Shown here: one piece after another, positions 34,948 to 43,518 of the stretch
Numbering within the stretch: the stretch's first letter is position 1
Layout: every line of letters starts with the position of its first letter
Assembly (NCBI RefSeq): GCF_009711225.1
Contig: NZ_WMIE01000005.1
Location: forward strand, 124,001-188,000
Origin: Paracoccus aestuariivivens
GTDB taxonomy: Bacteria > Pseudomonadota > Alphaproteobacteria > Rhodobacterales > Rhodobacteraceae
Length of the DNA stretch: 64,000 nt
Reading direction: 5' to 3'
Notes under the pieces: model-generated
What the model was told of the DNA's origin: nothing
Database searches by the model: none
What the model saw: the letters and a program-made list of their open reading frames with translations, nothing else
Made by a program: the position numbers and the translations under genes

Positions 34948-36161
34948 GATACGGAACGCAGCCTCTTGCCCTCGGGGTCATGCTCGACGCGCTTGGCCAG
35001 ATCCTTGGTCCATGCGCTGACCGCAGGCACGCGCGAGCGGTCGATGCGATGGGCGTATTTGCGCGCGACATCGACCACCTCGGACAAAAGCCCCTCGGCC
35101 AATGTGATCGGCTTCAGGCCAAGGCGCAGGAACTGGTCGTTCTTGACGATCAGTTCGTTCTCGTCGGCCTCTTTGCGGGGATTGGGCAGATAGGCGACCT
35201 CGGCTCCGGTCAGCTTGGCCACCATCTCGGCCAGATCGCGGACGCGGTGGGTTTCGGTCATCTGGTTGAAGATGCGGACCCGTTCGCCCGAGGCCGGAGC
35301 ATCTTTCAGCGCCAGTTCGACGCAGCGCACCGAATCCTGAATATGGATGAAGGCGCGGGTCTGGCCACCCGTGCCATGCACTGTCAACGGATAACCGATC
35401 GCCGCCTGGATCAGGAAGCGGTTCAGCACGGTGCCGTAATCGCCGTCATAGTCGAAACGGTTGATCAATTGCTCGTGCCGCCGGGTCTGGTCGGTATGCG
35501 TGCCCCAGACGATGCCCTGATGCAGGTCGGTGATCCGCAGCCCGTCATTCTGGGCATAGAACTGGAACAGGATCTGATCGAGGCTTTTGGTCATGTGATA
35601 GACCGAGCCGGGCCGGGTCGGATACAGGATCTGCTGTTCGCGTGGACCGCTGGGCGTGTCGATCTGCACGTCCAGATAGCCCTCGGGGATGGGCGCGCCG
35701 ACCGAGGAATAGCCGTAAACCCCCATCGTTCCCAGATGCACCAGATGTGCGTCGATGCCGGTTTCGACCAATGCCGCCAGCAGGTTATGCGTCGCGTTGG
35801 TGTTGTTGTTGACTGTGTAGACCTTATGCCGGTCGGTCTTCATCGAATAGGGCGCGGCGCGTTGCTCGGCAAAATGGATCACCGCATCGGGCCGCGCATC
35901 GGCCAGCCACGACTTCAACCGCTCGTATTCGGTCGCAAGGTTCAGCAGGTGAAAGTGGATCTTGCGACCGGTCTGCTGGTGCCAGATCCGGCAGCGCTCC
36001 TGAATCGAATCCATCGGAGTCAGTGATTGCACGCCCAACTCGGTGTCGATCCAGCGCCGCGAGAGGTTGTCGACGATATGGATCTCGTGACCCAGATCGG
36101 ACAGGTGCAGGGCGGTGGGCCAACCCACGAAGCCGTCTCCTCCCAGGACTGCAATGCGCAT
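34944..36161 (-). CDS. sqdB: UDP-sulfoquinovose synthase SqdB
   Basis: A 405-residue SDR enzyme that makes UDP-sulfoquinovose from UDP-glucose and sulfite, the head group of the sulfolipid SQDG. Family signature: G-G-D-G-F-V-G-W-P-T-A-L-H-L (about 7-20), D-N-L-S-R-R-W-I-D-T-E-L-G-V-Q-S-L-T-P, V-I-H-F-A-E-Q-R-A-A-P-Y-S-M-K, G-T-M-G-V-Y-G, and V-Y-H-M-T-K-S (catalytic Y-x-x-x-K). The start at 36161 is chosen because AAGGAG is six bases upstream; the ATG at 36167 is directly against it. First gene of the operon, divergent from an Rrf2 regulator. Confidence 0.95.
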   Translation of the reverse strand: MRIAVLGGDGFVGWPTALHLSDLGHEIHIVDNLSRRWIDTELGVQSLTPMDSIQERCRIWHQQTGRKIHFHLLNLATEYERLKSWLADARPDAVIHFAEQRAAPYSMKTDRHKVYTVNNNTNATHNLLAALVETGIDAHLVHLGTMGVYGYSSVGAPIPEGYLDVQIDTPSGPREQQILYPTRPGSVYHMTKSLDQILFQFYAQNDGLRITDLHQGIVWGTHTDQTRRHEQLINRFDYDGDYGTVLNRFLIQAAIGYPLTVHGTGGQTRAFIHIQDSVRCVELALKDAPASGERVRIFNQMTETHRVRDLAEMVAKLTGAEVAYLPNPRKEADENELIVKNDQFLRLGLKPITLAEGLLSEVVDVARKYAHRIDRSRVPAVSAWTKDLAKRVEHDPEGKRLRSVS

Positions 36162-36246
36162 CGTCATCTCCTTGCTGTGCGCGGCCAGACATGCGCGCGC
36201 AATGTGTCAGAAATATAACGCTTTGACGTCAGTGCTGTGTTCCCTA

Positions 36247-36260
36247 CTTTCTTGAGAAAG
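36247..36260. promoter_or_regulatory. Candidate operator between sqdB and the Rrf2 gene
   Basis: CTTTCT and AGAAAG form 6-bp arms around a TG centre (36247-36260) in the 151-base divergent intergenic region. The A+T-rich dyad is the kind of site an Rrf2 dimer binds. Promoter-like TTGA elements overlap it (36252, 36269), but no confident -10 boxes were assigned. Confidence 0.35.
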
Positions 36261-36312
36261 GAAAATACTTGAAGTGATTGCAACCCCGTCCGCTAGTAAT
36301 TATTGATTTTCC

Positions 36313-36762
36313 ATGATCTCGCAGAAAACCAAATATGCCATCAAGGCGATGATGGCGCTTGCCGACGAAGTCGCCGCGGGCGGCGGTGCCATGACGATCG
36401 AAGAGATCGCGACGCGCTCGGGCGCGCCCAAGCGGTTTCTCGAACACATCATGCTTGAACTGCGCAACGCGGGCTATGTCGGTTCGCGGCGCGGGCGCTC
36501 GGGCGGGTATATCCTGATCAAGCAGCCCAAGGAAATCTCGATTGGCGAGTTGCTGCGTCAGGTCGATGGCCCGATCGCGCCCTTGCCGTGCCTGTCGCGC
36601 CGGTCCTACCAGCGCTGCGAGGATTGCACCGACGAGGCCAGCTGTCGCCTGCGCAAGATGTTCGGGCAAGTGTTCTGGTCCTATCTGCTTCTGATCGAAT
36701 CCCTGACCTTGGCCGACCTTGTCGAAGAAGGCGGTCTGCCCGAGATGGGAGTCGTTTCGTAA
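36313..36762 (+). CDS. Rrf2-family transcriptional regulator
   Basis: A 149-residue winged-helix regulator: I-S-Q-K-T-K-Y-A-I-K-A-M-M-A-L-A (about 2-17), recognition region I-A-T-R-S-G-A-P-K-R-F-L-E-H-I-M-L-E-L-R-N-A-G (about 32-54), and wing S-R-R-G-R-S-G-G-Y. Four cysteines lie in P-L-P-C-L-S-R-R-S-Y-Q-R-C-E-D-C-T-D-E-A-S-C (about 94-115). The spacing resembles cysteine-rich Rrf2 proteins that bind iron-sulfur clusters or sense sulfur (IscR/CymR type). It is divergent from the sulfolipid operon, which consumes sulfite, so control of sqdB by sulfur or redox state is plausible but inferred. Confidence 0.9.
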   Translation: MISQKTKYAIKAMMALADEVAAGGGAMTIEEIATRSGAPKRFLEHIMLELRNAGYVGSRRGRSGGYILIKQPKEISIGELLRQVDGPIAPLPCLSRRSYQRCEDCTDEASCRLRKMFGQVFWSYLLLIESLTLADLVEEGGLPEMGVVS

Positions 36763-36920
36763 GACGGCAAGCCAGCGAAAAGGTTGCCTTTCTGCCATGC
36801 TGCGGGAACGGTCGTCGGCTGGATGCTTGACCCGAAAGAGCGGTGGTTGCACTTCTCTTTCTTGGGATCGCCCTGACGGCGGCTGCCCCGACCCTGCGTT
36901 TAGAAAGTACCTGTTCGACC

Positions 36921-37772
36921 ATGCCGGATTCCCAGCCCTCCGCCCCTCATCATGTCCCCATCGCCGGAGTCCTCGGCTGGCCTATCGCCCATTCACGGTC
37001 GCCGCGCCTGCATGGGCATTGGCTTCAGCGCTACGGCATTGACGGACATTACATCCCCATTCCCGTGATGCCCGAGCATCTGGCCGAGGTGCTGCGCGCC
37101 ATGCCCCGCATGGGCTTCGTCGGAGCCAACGTGACGATTCCGCATAAGGAAAGCGTATTGGCGCTGGCCGATGTCGTCACCGACCGCGCCGCCCTGATCG
37201 GGGCCGCGAACACGCTCATCTTCCGCTCTGACGGAAAAATCCACGCCGACAACACCGACGGCTACGGTTTCATCGCCAATATCCGCCAGCATGTTCCCGG
37301 CTGGATTCCCGATCTTGGTCCCGCAGCGGTGATCGGCGCGGGTGGCGCGGCGCGGGCCGTTGTCGCCTCTCTGCTGGAAAGCGGCGTGACCGAATTGCGC
37401 ATCGCGAACCGCACCCGCATCCGCGCCGAGCAGATCAAGGCCGAATTCGGCGCCAAGGTCGTCGTCTATGACTGGGCGCAGGCCGGCAACATGCTGGAAG
37501 GCGCGATTACCGTGGTGAACGCGACCTCGATGGGGATGCAGGGCAAGCCGCCCTTGCGCATTCCGCTGGACGCGCTCGCCCCCGGCACATTGGTCACCGA
37601 TCTGGTGTACACGCCGCTGATGACGCCTTTCCTTGAGGAAGCACAGGCGCGCGGCTGCGAGATCGTCGATGGTCTGGGCATGCTGCTGCATCAGGCCGCG
37701 CCGGGATTCGAGCGCTGGTTCGGTCACCGCCCCGAGGTCGATGACGAATTGCGTCGGGCTGTTCTTGGATGA
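36921..37772 (+). CDS. aroE: Shikimate dehydrogenase
   Basis: A 283-residue NADPH-dependent enzyme of aromatic amino acid synthesis. The substrate site is [13 protein letters not shown] (about 17-29), the catalytic lysine lies in [10 protein letters not shown] (about 68-77), and D-N-T-D-G-Y-G-F contributes the aspartate. Cofactor loop: [12 protein letters not shown] (about 136-147). ATG at 36921 is chosen by alignment. It forms a compact operon with coaE and dnaQ: 4- and 8-base overlaps. Confidence 0.96.
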   Translation: MPDSQPSAPHHVPIAGVLGWPIAHSRSPRLHGHWLQRYGIDGHYIPIPVMPEHLAEVLRAMPRMGFVGANVTIPHKESVLALADVVTDRAALIGAANTLIFRSDGKIHADNTDGYGFIANIRQHVPGWIPDLGPAAVIGAGGAARAVVASLLESGVTELRIANRTRIRAEQIKAEFGAKVVVYDWAQAGNMLEGAITVVNATSMGMQGKPPLRIPLDALAPGTLVTDLVYTPLMTPFLEEAQARGCEIVDGLGMLLHQAAPGFERWFGHRPEVDDELRRAVLG

Positions 37773-38365
37773 GCTTTCTGCTGGGACTGACCGGCAGCAT
37801 CGGGATGGGTAAATCCACAGCCGCCGCGATGTTCCGCGAACTGGGGCATCCGGTCTGGGATGCCGATGCCACGGTGCATCGGCTTTACGCCAAAGGCGGC
37901 GCTGCGGTCGGGCCGGTTGCGGCGGCCTTTCCCTCGGTCCGGCGTGACGGGGCGATCGACCGCGCTGCGCTGAAGGCGGCGTTGGCGGCCGATCCCGCCG
38001 GATTCGCGCGTCTCGAGGCGATCGTGCATCCCTTGGTCGCGCAGGATCGCGCCGATTTTGTCGCGCGGCATGCGGATGCCCCCATCGTGGTGCTGGATAT
38101 TCCGCTGCTTTTCGAAAACGGCAGCGACGCCGCTATGGACGGGGTGGCCGTGGTTTCGGCTCCGGCAGAGGTTCAGCGCGCCCGCGTGCTGGCCCGCCCC
38201 GGCATGACCGAGGAGGGCTTCCGGTTGATCCTGTCGCGGCAGATGCCAGACGCCGACAAGCGGGCGCGGGCGGACTGGATTATTCCCTCGGACACGATGG
38301 AATCGGCGCGCGCCGCCATCATGGACATCTGCGACCGTATCGTGGCAGGTAAACCCCATGCGTGA
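37769..38365 (+). CDS. coaE: Dephospho-CoA kinase
   Basis: A 198-residue P-loop kinase for the last step of coenzyme A synthesis. Walker [14 protein letters not shown] (about 7-19); [10 protein letters not shown] (about 32-41); H-P-L-V (about 87-90); [12 protein letters not shown] (about 106-117); L-S-R-Q-M-P-D-x-D-K-R-A-R-A-D near the lid. It begins within the aroE stop (ATGA). Confidence 0.95.
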   Translation: MSFLLGLTGSIGMGKSTAAAMFRELGHPVWDADATVHRLYAKGGAAVGPVAAAFPSVRRDGAIDRAALKAALAADPAGFARLEAIVHPLVAQDRADFVARHADAPIVVLDIPLLFENGSDAAMDGVAVVSAPAEVQRARVLARPGMTEEGFRLILSRQMPDADKRARADWIIPSDTMESARAAIMDICDRIVAGKPHA

Positions 38366-39068
38366 GATCGTCCTAGATACCGAGACCACCGGTTTCGACC
38401 CAACCACCGGCGACCGCATCGTCGAGATCGGCGCGGTCGAGCTGTTCAACCACCTGCCCACGGGCAAGACGTTCCACGTCTATATCAACCCCGAACGCGA
38501 GATGCCGAAAGAGGCGTTCGAGGTGCATGGTCTGGGCGACGACTTCTTGCGCGACAAACCGAAATTCGCCGAGATCGCGGGTGATTTCGTGGAGTTCATC
38601 GGTGCGGATGCCAAGCTGGTCATCCACAACGCCCAGTTCGACATGAAATTCCTGAACGCCGAACTGACAAAGGTCGGTCACCCGTCCATGCCTTATTCGC
38701 GGGCCGTGGACACACTGGAACTGGCGCGCAAGAAATTTCCGGGCGCGCAGAACTCGCTGGACGCCTTGTGCCGGCGCTTCCGCATCGACAACTCGAACCG
38801 GACCTTGCACGGCGCGCTTCTGGACAGCGAATTGCTGGCCGAGGTCTATCTGGCGCTGCGCGGTGGTCGTCAGCCGGGGCTGGTGCTCGAGGCGGTTGCC
38901 GCCAACGGACAGACCGGTGCGACGGCTCAGGGACGGGACGGAAATCCACGCGGGGCACGTCCCCGGGAATTGGCGCCAAGGATCACCGAATCCGAGGCCG
39001 AATCCCATGCCGCCTTCGTCGAAAAGCTGGGCGACAAGGCCGTGTGGCTTCGTTACCGCGTGGATTGA
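38358..39068 (+). CDS. dnaQ: DNA polymerase III epsilon subunit (proofreading exonuclease)
   Basis: A 236-residue DEDDh 3'-5' exonuclease that proofreads for the replicase. Exo [14 protein letters not shown] (about 3-15), Exo [16 protein letters not shown] (about 92-105), Exo [16 protein letters not shown] (about 151-163), with the H-x4-D pair. The C-terminal region contains the alpha-binding segment. The start overlaps coaE by 8 bases. Confidence 0.95.
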   Translation: MREIVLDTETTGFDPTTGDRIVEIGAVELFNHLPTGKTFHVYINPEREMPKEAFEVHGLGDDFLRDKPKFAEIAGDFVEFIGADAKLVIHNAQFDMKFLNAELTKVGHPSMPYSRAVDTLELARKKFPGAQNSLDALCRRFRIDNSNRTLHGALLDSELLAEVYLALRGGRQPGLVLEAVAANGQTGATAQGRDGNPRGARPRELAPRITESEAESHAAFVEKLGDKAVWLRYRVD

Positions 39069-39156
39069 ACGCGCGCGGCCCTGCGGGGTTGCGGAACCTT
39101 TTACCTCTGCCGCAAGCTATCCCTTTGCGACGGAACGACAGGGACAGGAAAGTGCA

Positions 39157-40035
39157 TTGCTAAGGGATTGGTGGCAGTTCGTCCTCGCGCTGTTCGAGCG
39201 CATGGACAAGATCCACATGAGCCTCATCGCGGCGGGCGTGGCCTTCTATGCGATGTTCGCGGTGTTTCCCGGATTGGCGGCGCTGTTTGCGCTATGGGGG
39301 CTTTGGTACGATCCCGCCCTGATCGAGCAATATGTCCACTTCATCGACGAGTTCATCCCGAAGGGCGCGGCCGATATCATCTACGGACAGGTCAACGAAC
39401 TGATTGCGGCTGGCCGGACACAGCTAGGCTGGACCACCGCGATCTCGTTCCTGATCGCGACGATTTCGGCGCGGGCCGGTGTGGATGCGCTGATCCGGGG
39501 GCTGAATGCCGCGAATGGCGTACGGTCGCATTCGACGATCATGGGATTTCTGCTGGCCTATGCGCTGACGCTGGTGATCGTGGGCGTGGTGATCATGGGC
39601 CTTGCGATCATCGTGGTCGTCCCGCTGGTGCTGGCATTCATTCCCGAAGTGCAGTTGCGGGACTGGATGATGGGTATCGTGCCGTGGACCTCCATCTTCC
39701 TGATCGTGCTTGTGGTGATCGGGATCATGTACCGCTTTGGCCCGAACGTGAAATCGCCGCGCAGCCCGATCTTCACTTGGGGGGCGCTGTTCGCGGCGCT
39801 GGCATGGGCGGCGGCGTCATGGGCGTTCTCGACCTATCTGTCCAGCTTCAACAGCTACAACCGGATCTATGGCTCGATCGGGGCGGTGATCGCGCTGCTG
39901 ATGTGGTTCTATCTGGGCGGGTTTTCGGTGATGATGGGCGCGCTGATCAATCTTGAACTGGCCCGCCACCGTCGGGTCGCCGCCGCCCGCAAGTTACGGC
40001 AGGCCGCCCGTGCCGATGCAGCGAAAAAACCCTAG
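39157..40035 (+). CDS. YihY/BrkB-family inner-membrane protein
   Basis: A 292-residue membrane protein with about six helices. Family motifs: I-H-M-S-L-I-A-A-G-V-A-F-Y-A-M-F-A-V-F-P-G-L-A-A-L (about 20-44), I-S-A-R-A-G-V-D-A-L-I-R-G-L-N, and S-S-F-N-S-Y-N-R-I-Y-G-S-I-G-A-V-I-A-L-L-M-W-F-Y (about 229-252). A TTG start at 39157 is chosen for ACAGGAAAG 5-13 bases upstream. Another possibility is ATG at the MDKIHMSL segment. Function unknown; the older name ribonuclease BN was a misassignment. It overlaps the end of the convergent kinase gene by 4 bases (CTAG). Confidence 0.82.
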   Translation: MLRDWWQFVLALFERMDKIHMSLIAAGVAFYAMFAVFPGLAALFALWGLWYDPALIEQYVHFIDEFIPKGAADIIYGQVNELIAAGRTQLGWTTAISFLIATISARAGVDALIRGLNAANGVRSHSTIMGFLLAYALTLVIVGVVIMGLAIIVVVPLVLAFIPEVQLRDWMMGIVPWTSIFLIVLVVIGIMYRFGPNVKSPRSPIFTWGALFAALAWAAASWAFSTYLSSFNSYNRIYGSIGAVIALLMWFYLGGFSVMMGALINLELARHRRVAAARKLRQAARADAAKKP

Positions 40036-41819
40036 TGGCGCGAACCCGGACGCGCCGCCGAGGTCAGAACGACATCCGAAGTCGAAACCAGTCCGGCAGG
40101 CTTGCGTTTGACCGGATCGACACGGAATGTCAGCCGCAAGGTAAATCGACCGGGGATGTGTTCCTGTTCGGCATGGCCTTCCAGCTGGCTGGAAAAGGCT
40201 TCGATCAGCTGGCTGCCAAGGCCGGTTCCCTCGGGCGGGGGGGCGTTGCCGGTCGAGTTCTGCACTTCAAGCGTCGCCTGACCTAGACCATCGTTATGCA
40301 GCGTCACCCGTACCCATGGCGGACGGCCATCTGTTCCCGAGCCGGAATATTTCAGCGCATTGGTAAAAGCCTCGGTCGCCAGCAACGACAGTGGCACGGC
40401 CTGATCTGGCATCAGGACCAGCGGCGAAAGATTGGTTTCGACCTGCAATCCCGTGCCCGGCTCGACCGAGGCGTTCACCATCTGGTTGATGATGTCGCGT
40501 AGCAACCGGTCGGCCTCGACCGAATCCAGATGCTCGGCCTGATACAGGTTGCGATAGATCGTCGCCAATGACGCGACGCGATCCTGTACCGACCGCAGAA
40601 CCCGCCGCGCGTCCTCGTGGTCGATCACCCTGATCTGCATGTTGATGATCGAGGCGATCAGTTGAAGGTTGTTCTTGACGCGATGGTGAACCTCTTTCAG
40701 CAGCACGGTCTTTTCGTTGACCGCGGCCTCCATCGCGTCCTCGTCACGGATCAGGATCCGCGCCATGTTATGGAAGGTCGAACTCATATCCCCGATCTCG
40801 GTCGGAGCGCCCTGCAGCACCGGAGGGGGCGCGGACCGGTCGCCGATGGCAAAGCGGCGCATCTGGCCCCGCAATTCGCGGATGTGCCGCAGGACAAGGC
40901 GGTAGACGGCGAAATAAGCCACCGCCAACGACGCGCCCCACAGGATCAACGGCAGAAGAAGCGCAGTCCGCCGGGTCTGGTCGATGCCCGCGATACCTGA
41001 TTCCGAACGCGTCCATGACCCCATGGCATAGACCAGTCCCGGAACGACGGGGATGACGCTGAAGATCCGCCGCTCGCCTTGCGCAGAATAATCGCTGAAC
41101 GTCGTCTCGCTGCGCGACAGCAGCGACGGCAGCGATTTGTCGCGCGGCAGCAGGTCCAAAATCGAGGCATCGTCGCGCTCGGCGCCGGACAAGATCTGGC
41201 CAAGATTGTTGAAGGTGAGAACCTGAACGCTGTCATTCGCGACGCCCGACACATGGGTCGAGCGCAGCATGTCATGCGACATGGCAACACCGATGAAACC
41301 CAGCGGCTCATCGCCGCGATAAAGCGGCTGGATCACGATGACCGATGAAGGGTCATCGCCGCTGCCGACCAGACTTGTCGTGACCAAGGTTCCGGGGCTT
41401 TCCGTGAACTTCTTGAATGCCGGATCGTCCGCCATGTCATGCACACCCGGAATCGACGAACATTCGGTCGAACCGTCGAGACGGGTGAAACCGGCATAGG
41501 AAAAGTTCACCGTCCGCTGCACGAAACCGCGCATGATGTCGGCGCAGGCACGCGGATTGTCCATCGTCTCAAGGACGGCGGGGCCCAACGCGTCCGCTGT
41601 ACCGATCGCGCCTTGCAACAAGGCCCGTTCGCCAGCCGCAGCCGTCGCGGTGCGCCCGAGCAGCGCAATTTCGGAAGACCGCTCGTATTCCCGCGACAGG
41701 TATAGCGTCTGAATGACCGAAATCAGGCCGATGGGCAGAATTGCCACCGACAATAGTCCACCCAGCCGGAAGCCAAGGCCCTTGGTGAACTCCAGCCTGT
41801 CAAGCAGTCGCGGTGCCAC
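40032..41819 (-). CDS. HisKA_2-type sensor histidine kinase of the general stress response locus
   Basis: A 595-residue membrane sensor kinase with a GTG start. An N-terminal helix (about 18-40) and a second near 283-305 enclose a periplasmic sensor domain (about 40-280). A HAMP-like linker leads to the HisKA_2/HWE-like phosphoacceptor E-V-H-H-R-V-K-N-N-L-Q-L-I-A-S (about 377-391). The ATPase domain follows, with T-E-A-F-T-N-A-L-K-Y and G-T-G-L-G-S-Q-L-I-E-A-F. Kinases of this class phosphorylate PhyR (PhyK role). It is the last gene of the nepR-ecfG-kinase operon, ten bases after ecfG. Which stress it senses is unknown. Confidence 0.88.
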   Translation of the reverse strand: MAPRLLDRLEFTKGLGFRLGGLLSVAILPIGLISVIQTLYLSREYERSSEIALLGRTATAAAGERALLQGAIGTADALGPAVLETMDNPRACADIMRGFVQRTVNFSYAGFTRLDGSTECSSIPGVHDMADDPAFKKFTESPGTLVTTSLVGSGDDPSSVIVIQPLYRGDEPLGFIGVAMSHDMLRSTHVSGVANDSVQVLTFNNLGQILSGAERDDASILDLLPRDKSLPSLLSRSETTFSDYSAQGERRIFSVIPVVPGLVYAMGSWTRSESGIAGIDQTRRTALLLPLILWGASLAVAYFAVYRLVLRHIRELRGQMRRFAIGDRSAPPPVLQGAPTEIGDMSSTFHNMARILIRDEDAMEAAVNEKTVLLKEVHHRVKNNLQLIASIINMQIRVIDHEDARRVLRSVQDRVASLATIYRNLYQAEHLDSVEADRLLRDIINQMVNASVEPGTGLQVETNLSPLVLMPDQAVPLSLLATEAFTNALKYSGSGTDGRPPWVRVTLHNDGLGQATLEVQNSTGNAPPPEGTGLGSQLIEAFSSQLEGHAEQEHIPGRFTLRLTFRVDPVKRKPAGLVSTSDVVLTSAARPGSRH

Positions 41820-41828
41820 AACCGCCCC

Positions 41829-42419
41829 TTAGCGCGAAACGGGGTGGTTCTGCGCCATCACTGCCAATGTCGCGCGGTCGGTCATCTCAAGCTCTTCGCC
41901 ATCCTCAAGCTTGAGAAGTTCGGCCAGACGGCGACGTCCGCGATTGGCGCGGGATTTGACCGTTCCGACAGCAACGCCGGTCATGTTGGCAGCTTCCTCG
42001 TAAGAAAAACCCGAGGCCCCGACCAGGATCAGCGCCTCGCGCTGTTCGTCGGGCAGCTTGGCGAAAGCCACGCGGAAATCGTTCATCGCCAGACGACCGT
42101 CATGCTCGGGGCGGGTCGCTTGCCGCGCGGCATGGATGCCGTCGGTGTCGCTGACCTCGCGGCGGGTCTTGCGACGGGCCGAATAGAACGTGTTGCGAAG
42201 GATGGTGAACAGCCAAGCCCTGAGGTTCGTTCCGGGCTGGAACTTGTCGATGTGGGTCCATGCCTTGACGATCGTGTCCTGCACCAGATCGTCTGCCGAC
42301 GCCCCTTCGCGGGTAAGGGAAAGCGCAAAAGCGCGCAGCGCGGGGAGGTGATCTACAAGCTCGTTGCGGGGATCGGCATGGACTTCGGAGGTACGCGCCG
42401 CTTTGGCGTCTTTTGTCAT
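41829..42419 (-). CDS. ecfG: General stress response ECF sigma factor EcfG
   Basis: A 196-residue ECF15-type sigma factor. Region 2: L-P-A-L-R-A-F-A-L-S-L-T-R ... D-D-L-V-Q-D-T-I-V-K-A-W (about 25-50), F-x-P-G-T-N-L-R-A-W-L-F-T-I-L-R-N (about 59-76); region 4: L-P-D-E-Q-R-E-A-L-I-L-V-G-A-S-G-F-S-Y-E-E-A-A (about 119-141). It directs RNA polymerase to GGAAC/CGTT promoters and is held inactive by NepR until PhyR-P removes NepR. It follows nepR by six bases. Confidence 0.93.
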   Translation of the reverse strand: MTKDAKAARTSEVHADPRNELVDHLPALRAFALSLTREGASADDLVQDTIVKAWTHIDKFQPGTNLRAWLFTILRNTFYSARRKTRREVSDTDGIHAARQATRPEHDGRLAMNDFRVAFAKLPDEQREALILVGASGFSYEEAANMTGVAVGTVKSRANRGRRRLAELLKLEDGEELEMTDRATLAVMAQNHPVSR

Positions 42420-42425
42420 GCGGGC

Positions 42426-42572
42426 CTACTCCTGCTCGCGCAATTTATCGAGCAATTCCAAAAATTTGTCGGGGATCTTCTGGGTGACATCCTGTTCGTA
42501 TACGCGCTTCAGGTTTTCATCGATTTGCTTTTCGATGGCGACCTTTCTGCGTTCCTCACGCCTGTTAGTCAT
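42426..42572 (-). CDS. nepR: Anti-sigma factor NepR
   Basis: A 48-residue anti-sigma factor. The NepR core K-Q-I-D-E-N-L-K-R-V-Y-E-Q-D-V ... I-P-D-K-F-L-E-L-L-D-K-L-R (about 15-45) is clear. It is at the short end for the family, with a brief basic N-terminus (MTNRREERRK). The start at 42572 is chosen over a longer frame whose N-terminus would read through the promoter. NepR binds EcfG in unstressed cells and phosphorylated PhyR under stress. A predicted EcfG promoter lies 40 bases upstream. Confidence 0.9.
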   Translation of the reverse strand: MTNRREERRKVAIEKQIDENLKRVYEQDVTQKIPDKFLELLDKLREQE

Positions 42573-42611
42573 TTTTAAGTTATTCCCGAAATTCTTGTGC
42601 GCACACACTCT

Positions 42612-42637
42612 AACAGATACGTATCCTTTCAAGTTCC
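42612..42637 (-). promoter_or_regulatory. Predicted EcfG-dependent promoter of nepR-ecfG
   Basis: On the minus strand GGAAC (42637-42633) is followed, after 17 bases, by TGTT (42615-42612). Consensus for EcfG is GGAAC-N16/17-CGTT; all five -35 bases and three of four -10 bases match. The nepR ATG is 40 bases further down. This gives the usual autoregulation of the locus. Confidence 0.75.
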
Positions 42638-42665
42638 CTGTGAATACCGCATTTTTGAGGACGTC

Positions 42666-43472
42666 ATGACCGCTGCAGATCTGGCCCAATCCATCAGTCG
42701 CGAGCTGCCCTACTTGCGTCGCTACGCCCGTGCGCTAACGGGAAGCCAAACCGCCGGAGACAATTATGCCGCCGCCACGCTTGAAGCCATTCTTGCCGAT
42801 CGCGGCCTGATGGATGGCGGCGAAGCCCGTATCTGTCTGTTCCGCACGTTCCACGCGATCTGGCAAAGCTCGGGGCAGCCGGTCCATACCGACAGCCAGC
42901 AAGGCGTGCATGAAGCCCGCGCGCAGGCCCATCTGCGCAAGCTGACCCCGAACTCGCGCGAGGCCCTGCTGCTGCGCACCATCGAGGAACTGCGCTACGA
43001 CCAGATCGGTCAGATCATGCAGGTCGAGCAGTCCGAAGCCGAGGAACTTGTCCAGATCGCTCTGTCCGAGATGAGCCAGGCCCTGTCGGGCAAAGTCATG
43101 ATCATCGAGGACGAGACGATCATCGCGATGGACCTGAAGGGCATCGTTCAGGCGATGAGCCATGACGTCACCGGCGTCGCACGCACCCATAAACAGGCGG
43201 TCGAACTGGCCCATGCCAAGCGTCCGGATCTGATCCTTGCCGATATCCAGCTGGCCGATGGTTCGTCAGGCGTCGATGCGGTGAACGAACTGCTGTCCAG
43301 CATGGGCGACATTCCGGTGATCTTCATCACGGCCTTCCCCGAGCGGCTGCTGACCGGCGACCGCCCCGAGCCTGCCTTCCTGATCTCGAAGCCCTACTCG
43401 GAAGAGCAGGTGCGTTCGGCTGTCAGTCAGGCGATGTTCTTCGCCTCGACCCAAGGTCTGAGCACCGTCTGA
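42666..43472 (+). CDS. phyR: General stress response regulator PhyR
   Basis: A 268-residue partner-switch regulator. The N-terminal sigma-like domain (about 1-135: S-I-S-R-E-L-P-Y-L-R-R-Y-A-R-A-L-T-G-S-Q ... L-T-P-N-S-R-E-A-L-L-L-R-T-I-E-E-L-R-Y-D-Q-I) mimics EcfG to capture NepR. The receiver domain (about 142-260) has E-D-E, phospho-acceptor Asp193 in L-I-L-A-D-I-Q-L-A-D-G-S, and L-I-S-K-P. Phosphorylation by the HisKA_2 kinase releases the sigma-like domain. Divergent from nepR-ecfG; ATG at 42666 follows GAGGA. Confidence 0.95.
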   Translation: MTAADLAQSISRELPYLRRYARALTGSQTAGDNYAAATLEAILADRGLMDGGEARICLFRTFHAIWQSSGQPVHTDSQQGVHEARAQAHLRKLTPNSREALLLRTIEELRYDQIGQIMQVEQSEAEELVQIALSEMSQALSGKVMIIEDETIIAMDLKGIVQAMSHDVTGVARTHKQAVELAHAKRPDLILADIQLADGSSGVDAVNELLSSMGDIPVIFITAFPERLLTGDRPEPAFLISKPYSEEQVRSAVSQAMFFASTQGLSTV

Positions 43473-43485
43473 TCCGCAGGCCCCA

Positions 43486-43508
43486 CGGTGGCGGTTGGCC
43501 CGCCACCG
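43486..43508. terminator. Hairpin between phyR and the convergent nitronate monooxygenase gene
   Basis: CGGTGGCGG (43486-43494) pairs perfectly with CCGCCACCG (43500-43508) around TTGGC; ACTTTC follows. Placed between two convergent stops it probably ends phyR transcription, though the T-run is weak. Confidence 0.65.
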
Positions 43509-43518
43509 ACTTTCGCCC

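Noticed and set aside
39157..40035. YihY gene annotated as ribonuclease BN
   Set aside because: That name came from an early misassignment; the protein is a polytopic membrane protein with no nuclease motif.
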